The notes under the pieces: generated by a model | Seen by the model: the letters and a program-made list of their open reading frames with translations, nothing else | Database searches by the model: none | What the model was told of the DNA's origin: nothing | Translations under genes and position numbers: made by a program | Source of the DNA: Desulfobacula sp. | GTDB lineage: Bacteria; Desulfobacterota; Desulfobacteria; Desulfobacterales; Desulfobacteraceae | Direction: 5' to 3' | DNA length: 27,958 bases | NCBI GenBank assembly: GCA_029940235.1 | Contig: JAOZRI010000002.1 | Coordinates: 1 to 27,958, forward strand | In this document: piece after piece, positions 23,102 to 27,958 of the stretch | How the letters are laid out: every line of letters begins with the position of its first letter | Position numbering within the stretch: position 1 is the stretch's first letter

Positions 23102-25168
23102 ATGAGTCAAGAAATTAAAGCCATGAGAAATGTGGCCCTGGCAGGTCATGGAGGTGCAGGCAAGACAACTCTTGCTGAGGCTATGCTATTTCAAGCCAAA
23201 GTGAGTAAACGTCTTGGAAAGGTTGAAGAAGGAAATACTATTATGGATTTTCAACCCGAAGAGACCAGGAAACAGCAAAGTATTAATACATCTTTTATTA
23301 AATATACACATAATAAACATACTATTACTTTAATGGATACTCCAGGTGATCAAAATTTTTTCTCTGCTTCTAAAACATGCTTCCCTGTAGCTGACTGTAT
23401 GGGATTTGTAATTGATGGAGTTGGCGGACCTTCGGCCATGACTGAAGAAGCTGCTGCAAGTGCTTTGGAATATAATCTGCCTGGATTTGTAATTGTAAAT
23501 AAACTTGATCGTGAAAGATCTGATTTCATGACCTGTGTCGCAGCCTGTAAAACAGCACTTAAAAAAAAGATTGTTCCAATTTATTACCCAATCGGTTCTG
23601 AAGATGAATTTAAAGGTTTTGTAAATGTAATTACAGGACAGGGTTTTGAATATGATGCCGACGGCAAATCCATAAAGGTTGATATTCCTTCTGACATGTC
23701 AGATGAGATTGCAATGGTTAAAGAAGAATTTATTGAGAATGTAGCAGAGCTTGATGATGATCTTCTTGAAAAATACCTTGAAGGCGAAGAAATTACCCAG
23801 GATGAAATCAAAGCAACCTTTAGGCAGGGAGTTCTTGACGCCCAGTTTTATCCTGCCATCTGCTGCTCTGCCACAAAAATGATCGGCAGTGATACTATTT
23901 CAGATATTATTAATGACTACATGCCTTCTCCTCTTGATAGAGGAGACTGGACAGCAAAGGATACCAATGGTGAAGATGTTATTATTGCACCAGATCCTGA
24001 TGGAGAGTTCTGTGGATTTGTTTTTAATACCATTGTTGACCCGTATGCTGGAAGGCTTTCTTTGTTTAGAGTTATTTCAGGAACTCTAAACAAAGAGGGT
24101 AATATTGTCAATACAACTAAAGATACCAAAGAGAGATTTTCACAACTTCTTGAAATTGCCGGCAAGGAGCAAAAAAATATTGACACTGCCCTGCCCGGCT
24201 CCATTGTTGCTGTGGCAAAACTAAAAAATACTTTGACTGGTGATACTTTGACTGGAGGAAAAGATATTCAGATTCCAGCACCCAAACCATTGCCACCAGT
24301 AATTTCCTTTGCAATTTCACCCAAAGAGAAAAAAGATGAAGATAAAATTCATGAAGCCGTAAGAAAAATTCTTGAAGAAGATACAGGCCTTGCTCTTGAA
24401 AGGAACGAAGAGACTAAACAGACAATATTGTCTGGAAGAGGTCTTGTTCATATAGAGGTGACAGCAGAAAAAATTCAAAGAAAATTCAAAGTCGGTATGG
24501 ATATTGAGACACCAAAGGTTGCCTATAGAGAGACATTTAAGAAAAAAGTCCGTGTCCAGGGAAAACATAAAAAACAGTCTGGAGGACATGGGCAGTATGG
24601 TGATTGCTGGATCGTTCTTGAACCACTTCCAAAGGGTTCAGGCTTTGAATTTGTGGATAAAATTGTGGGTGGTGTTATCCCTAAAAATTATATCCCTGCG
24701 GTGGAAGCCGGAGTTAGAGAAACTTCAAAAACCGGTATTCTTGCAGGATTTCCATGTGTGGATTTCAGGGCAACAGTTGATTATGGCTCCTACCACTCTG
24801 TGGATTCCTCTGAAATGGCATTTAAAATGGCAGGGACGCTTGCCTTTAAAAAAGCTGCTCTTGATGCAAAAGCTGTTCTGCTTGAACCCATCATGAAGAT
24901 TTCTGTAAAGGTTCCTGAAGACAGCACCGGTGATATCATGGGAGATTTAAATTCCCGGCGTGGCAGAGTTCTTGGAATGGATACTGAAGATGATAAACAG
25001 ATCATTAATGCCCTTGTTCCCATGGCTGAAATACTGCGCTATGCACCTGATTTAAGTTCTATGACAGGCGGCAGAGGAACCTTTAGCATGGAATTTGAAC
25101 AGTATGATGAAGTTCCGGGTGATATGTCTAAAAAAATCCTTGAAAGGGTTAATGCGGAAAAAGAGTAA
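23102..25168 (+). CDS. Divergent second elongation factor G (EF-G2-like) GTPase
   Basis: The 688-residue protein keeps the five-domain EF-G layout. A GTPase domain has P-loop AGHGGAGKTT (14-23), G3 DTPGDQNF (79-86) and G4 NKLD (133-136). The later domains include HIEVTAEKIQRKF, the domain IV loop GGHGQYGDCWIVLEP and the C-terminal LNSRRGRVLGMDTE. In canonical EF-G, G3 is DTPGHVDF with a catalytic His; here the position is Asp (D83), and the RGIT switch I motif is not preserved either. This marks it as a non-canonical paralogue, perhaps with slow or no GTP hydrolysis on the ribosome. The true translational EF-G with the rps/tuf genes should be elsewhere. It stands alone, closed by a terminator. 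A tetracycline-protection-type role is less likely. Confidence 0.85.
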   Translation: MSQEIKAMRNVALAGHGGAGKTTLAEAMLFQAKVSKRLGKVEEGNTIMDFQPEETRKQQSINTSFIKYTHNKHTITLMDTPGDQNFFSASKTCFPVADCMGFVIDGVGGPSAMTEEAAASALEYNLPGFVIVNKLDRERSDFMTCVAACKTALKKKIVPIYYPIGSEDEFKGFVNVITGQGFEYDADGKSIKVDIPSDMSDEIAMVKEEFIENVAELDDDLLEKYLEGEEITQDEIKATFRQGVLDAQFYPAICCSATKMIGSDTISDIINDYMPSPLDRGDWTAKDTNGEDVIIAPDPDGEFCGFVFNTIVDPYAGRLSLFRVISGTLNKEGNIVNTTKDTKERFSQLLEIAGKEQKNIDTALPGSIVAVAKLKNTLTGDTLTGGKDIQIPAPKPLPPVISFAISPKEKKDEDKIHEAVRKILEEDTGLALERNEETKQTILSGRGLVHIEVTAEKIQRKFKVGMDIETPKVAYRETFKKKVRVQGKHKKQSGGHGQYGDCWIVLEPLPKGSGFEFVDKIVGGVIPKNYIPAVEAGVRETSKTGILAGFPCVDFRATVDYGSYHSVDSSEMAFKMAGTLAFKKAALDAKAVLLEPIMKISVKVPEDSTGDIMGDLNSRRGRVLGMDTEDDKQIINALVPMAEILRYAPDLSSMTGGRGTFSMEFEQYDEVPGDMSKKILERVNAEKE

Positions 25169-25233
25169 AAAGTTATAAATTATAATGTGTGAGGTTTTTA
25201 TAACTCACAATACACTAAACATGGGTAAAATAT

Positions 25234-25280
25234 TAAACCCTGGCAGATAATGTAATAAATTCGCCAGGGTTTATTTTTTA
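25234..25280 (+). terminator. Intrinsic terminator after the EF-G-like gene
   Basis: TAAACCCTGGC (25234-25244) and GCCAGGGTTTA (25263-25273) form a perfect 11-bp stem with an 18-base loop, followed by six T (25274-25279). It ends the EF-G2-like transcript before the convergent acyltransferase gene. Confidence 0.85.
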
Positions 25281-25292
25281 CTTACCAGGTCT

Positions 25293-25997
25293 TTATTTTT
25301 GGCTTAATTTATAAATTTTACTAAAGATCATCGCTCTTAGTTCTTCAACAGATAAATCTTTGAACTTGTCATATAAAAGTGGTTCACCAATAGTAAGAGT
25401 CACTTTTCCAGGATTTAAAATGATATTTCCTTTTTTATGAAAATTGTACAAACCGTTGATACCAAAGGGTAAAATATCTGTTTTAGCTCCTTTAGCAAGA
25501 TAAAATGGACCTTTTTTAAAGGAAGCCATCTCTCCTGTCAGAGTTCTGTGACCTTCGGGCAATATTGCCAGACTCACTCCTGATAGTAATGTTTTTTTTG
25601 CTGTTTCAAGATTTGAAATTGCTTTTTTTAGATTACCTCTCTCTATGGGAATTAATCCCCATTTTCGAATCAAATATCCCCAGACTGGTATCTGGAAATG
25701 ATAGGCTGCCTCAACTCCAGTAAAGATAAGAGGAATAGCAGCAGGAACAACAAAAAGATCAAAAAGGCTTTGATGATTGCCCATGATTAGATACGTTTTT
25801 TCAGGATCAATGTTTGTTTGGCCTTTTACCACAAGCTTTATCCCCATTATTCTAATTAAAATTCTAAATAGGAATCTTGCCGTGTTAAATGTAGTTTTTC
25901 TGGGTAATATCAAAAGGCAGATAACAAGAATAAGAGCTGAAATAAAAAAAAATATACCTCCAAGGGCCCATAACCAGATTGATATTATCTTTTTCAA
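25293..25997 (-). CDS. 1-acyl-sn-glycerol-3-phosphate acyltransferase-like (PlsC family)
   Basis: The 234-residue protein has an N-terminal membrane helix (about 7-30). The acyltransferase motif NHQSLFD has H75 and D80 as the HX4D pair. The downstream block EGHRTLTGE corresponds to the usual EGTRS block. It acylates lysophosphatidic acid (or a related acceptor) at the inner membrane in phospholipid synthesis. The start is TTG at 25997. The upstream kinase gene ends in TGA overlapping it (TTGA), so translation is coupled and no ribosome site is needed. The His in place of Thr in EGHRT is unusual but occurs in divergent members; acceptor specificity is not clear. Confidence 0.88.
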   Translation of the reverse strand: MKKIISIWLWALGGIFFFISALILVICLLILPRKTTFNTARFLFRILIRIMGIKLVVKGQTNIDPEKTYLIMGNHQSLFDLFVVPAAIPLIFTGVEAAYHFQIPVWGYLIRKWGLIPIERGNLKKAISNLETAKKTLLSGVSLAILPEGHRTLTGEMASFKKGPFYLAKGAKTDILPFGINGLYNFHKKGNIILNPGKVTLTIGEPLLYDKFKDLSVEELRAMIFSKIYKLSQK

Positions 25998-26884
25998 TTA
26001 TATAAATACCTAATCATTTTATGGTGTATATTAATGGTTGCTGGTGTGGAACCAAATAATTCACCATCTGGCAATAGGGTTTTATGGGGCCAGGTTTTAA
26101 TTTTGGCTTTTTTTGCTCTGAAATGTCTTACAGCAGGATTGGTAGTGTGGGTTCCTTTAAAGAGTTTGGGCAGTGTTGATAAAAGGCTTGTTCTGGACAT
26201 TTTACCAGCCACTATAATATCCATGAACCCGTCATTAATGATGGCATCAGGAGCCATTAACATATTACCTCCTGTAAAGCGTGAATTGCAAAATTCAACA
26301 AAACAATTTTCACTTTTTATAATCTTACCATCTATTTCAAGCTCCATATAGTGGAAATTAAGATTGATTGTTCTGTAAAAAACACCAATAATATAAGAGA
26401 AATCCTTAAAAGATTTAAATTTTTGAGCTGTTTTAGCTACATCGGTAACAAAGCCAAGACCTGCAAGATTAACAAAATAATATTTTTTTTCTGTCTGGGA
26501 AAAAGAACAGACATCAATCCATTTAGGATTATTATCAATGATAGATTGAATGCCGTCATCCAATCTGTGAATATTTAAATCCAATGCAAAGGAATTGCCC
26601 GAACCAACAGGAATAATACCGATAGGAGGTAGTTTTTTTGGATTACTATTTGCCAGTAAACCATTCAATACATGGAAATTGGTTCCATCTCCACCAACAC
26701 CGACAATGGCATCATAATTTTTAACTTCAAGCTCTGATGTGATTTTAAGGATATGCTCATGATAGAGTGAGATGTAGGTTGTATATTCAATATTATATGA
26801 AGCTAATTTTTTTTCAATCATTGGCAGGAGCTTTTCACCTTTTTTTCCGCCCGCCTCAGGATTTACTATTAATGCAATTTTCAT
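25994..26884 (-). CDS. Diacylglycerol kinase-like lipid kinase (YegS/BmrU family)
   Basis: The 296-residue protein has the N-terminal ALIVNPEAGGKKG phosphate motif, GGDGT (64-68) and IIPVGSGNSFALDL as the conserved nucleotide-binding site. The C-terminal beta-sandwich has LMAPDAIINDGFMDI. The family phosphorylates diacylglycerol or related lipids (YegS-type) in the cytosol at the membrane. AAAGG lies 7 bases before the ATG. It overlaps the PlsC-like gene by 4 bases, so the pair would make phosphatidic acid from two routes. The exact substrate is not determined by sequence. Confidence 0.9.
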   Translation of the reverse strand: MKIALIVNPEAGGKKGEKLLPMIEKKLASYNIEYTTYISLYHEHILKITSELEVKNYDAIVGVGGDGTNFHVLNGLLANSNPKKLPPIGIIPVGSGNSFALDLNIHRLDDGIQSIIDNNPKWIDVCSFSQTEKKYYFVNLAGLGFVTDVAKTAQKFKSFKDFSYIIGVFYRTINLNFHYMELEIDGKIIKSENCFVEFCNSRFTGGNMLMAPDAIINDGFMDIIVAGKMSRTSLLSTLPKLFKGTHTTNPAVRHFRAKKAKIKTWPHKTLLPDGELFGSTPATINIHHKMIRYLYN

Positions 26885-26980
26885 AAAAACCTTTAATGTC
26901 TAATTTCAATATGCATATTTAAAAACGCATGTTGCCAAATATGAACGAAGAATAACAATCCGGTCATTTTTTAAATTAAA

Positions 26981-27958
26981 TCAGGGTAAGCTTAAACCGC
27001 AATGATTTACAGCACTTTTATCCAGTAAATGGCCCAGCTGGCCTTTTTTTTCTGGGAAAAAACCCATGGATTTTTCCCACACTTCTCCATCTTCCATGCA
27101 AAAATAGACCAGTATATCGGCATCATATTCTTTGATGGTTTTTATAATTGCTTTGTACAATTTAATTCTAAGAGGTTTAAAATATCTCATCTTATTATCA
27201 AGACCAAGGATAAATTCACCATAACAGATTGTTGAATTTTTAAATCTTTTTTCAATGGTCTGCTTTAATTTTGGCATAAACCTGAAAGAACCAATACTTA
27301 TCCAGACAATGTTTTCAGGATGTACATATTTAAAAATCTGGTGTATTACTTTTTGATACTGCTCTTCACATCCAGGATAAATCACCATGGGATCAAAATG
27401 AAAGGCAAGTCTATACCCTGCTGCCTCAGCTTTTTTTGCAGTTTTAAGGCGGGCGTTGAGAGAAGCAGTGTTCAACTCCTCAGACTTTATTATTTCAGGT
27501 GTATTCAATGACCAGGCAATAATAGTTTTACCATTGTGATCAAGGGGCAGTAAAGATTCTATATTAGTGGTTTTGGTTTTCAATTCCAGAATACTATTTT
27601 TTTGTTCTGCAAATTTTTTAACAAGAAATTCTGGTTGGAGACTTATTTTTTCCCAGATAAGAGAATCGGTATACTCTCCGGTTCCAACCCTAAATATCTG
27701 ATTTTTCTCAAATGTTTTTTCAAGATTTTGACCAACTGTTTCAAGGCCAGCAAAATATTGTAAAACAGGAGGATGAAAATATGCCTGAAGAATACAGTAG
27801 GAACAATCCATAGTACAAAAAGTACCTGTATGTAAAATTGTATAATCACAACAGGTATAATAGCTTGTACCGGGACACTCTTTTACAATAGCTCCTCTGT
27901 TCTTTGTAATAAAAAGGGTTTTTTTTGCCTTTGAGATCGGATCTGAAGAGTCATTAAT
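26981..27958 (-). CDS. SPL-family radical SAM protein (spore photoproduct lyase-like), 5' end cut by window
   Basis: The frame is open from the window edge (27958) to the stop at 26981, 325 codons. An internal ATG at 27811 lies within the radical SAM motif and cannot be the true start. Upstream residues include ECPGT and a YTCCDYTIL segment, then the CxxxCxxC motif CTMDCSYC for the [4Fe-4S] cluster, followed by ILQAYFHPP. These are hallmarks of the SPL family found in many delta-proteobacteria. Classical SPL repairs the spore photoproduct of thymine, yet this organism seems a non-sporeforming Gram-negative. The real function of this branch is uncertain; DNA photoproduct repair or another radical reaction is possible. 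The 5' end and any partner lie outside the window. Confidence 0.85.
   Translation of the reverse strand: MNDSSDPISKAKKTLFITKNRGAIVKECPGTSYYTCCDYTILHTGTFCTMDCSYCILQAYFHPPVLQYFAGLETVGQNLEKTFEKNQIFRVGTGEYTDSLIWEKISLQPEFLVKKFAEQKNSILELKTKTTNIESLLPLDHNGKTIIAWSLNTPEIIKSEELNTASLNARLKTAKKAEAAGYRLAFHFDPMVIYPGCEEQYQKVIHQIFKYVHPENIVWISIGSFRFMPKLKQTIEKRFKNSTICYGEFILGLDNKMRYFKPLRIKLYKAIIKTIKEYDADILVYFCMEDGEVWEKSMGFFPEKKGQLGHLLDKSAVNHCGLSLP

Overview
The window looks like a chromosomal segment of a strictly anaerobic, Gram-negative sulfate reducer of the Desulfobacterota, most likely near Desulfobacteraceae (Desulfobacula/Desulfobacter-like). This is inferred from the low GC content, the corrinoid-protein reductive activase (RACo), several sigma-54 activators, a Cys-rich PAS regulator, an SPL-family radical SAM protein, and a probable selenoprotein. 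No rRNA, tRNA, CRISPR array or insertion sequence was seen.

Layout. (1) 1-4780 is a redox-flavoured locus. On the minus strand a thioredoxin, a RACo-type [2Fe-2S]/ASKHA ATPase and the start of an ACR3/SBF-like permease form an apparent operon. Divergent from it is a 51-codon reading frame (3105-3260) that encodes one membrane helix followed by an in-frame TGA. A good bacterial SECIS-like hairpin lies directly after the TGA, so this is a probable tiny membrane selenoprotein. A PAS/AAA+/Fis sigma-54 activator follows it. Two copies of a GTAACGTTAC dyad flank the small gene. (2) 4843-11696, all minus: a stand-alone receiver, a receiver-less sigma-54 activator, then livK-livH-livM-livG-livF, a complete branched-chain amino acid (or similar substrate) ABC importer with hairpins in its spacers. 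(3) 11809-12741: a Ca2+/cation antiporter (minus). (4) 12895-16570, plus: FabH-type ketoacyl synthase, a left-handed beta-helix protein resembling the acetyltransferase half of GlmU, and GlmM. This group feeds fatty-acid and amino-sugar (envelope) precursors. A strong bidirectional terminator closes it against a BI-1 family membrane protein (minus). (5) 17819-22902, plus: xseA-xseB-ispA-dxs-tlyA, a common delta-proteobacterial cluster for exonuclease VII, isoprenoid precursor synthesis and an rRNA methyltransferase/hemolysin-like protein. (6) 23102-25168: a divergent second EF-G whose G3 motif lacks the catalytic His. (7) 25293-27958, minus: a diacylglycerol-kinase-like lipid kinase translationally coupled to a PlsC-type acyltransferase, preceded by a 5'-truncated SPL-like radical SAM gene.

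The most interesting item is the 2700-4780 neighbourhood. There a candidate membrane selenoprotein, a thioredoxin, a corrinoid/ATPase reductase and a Cys-rich sigma-54 regulator sit around shared dyad operators. The genes are read directly from the sequence. That they form one redox or metalloid-related system is inference.
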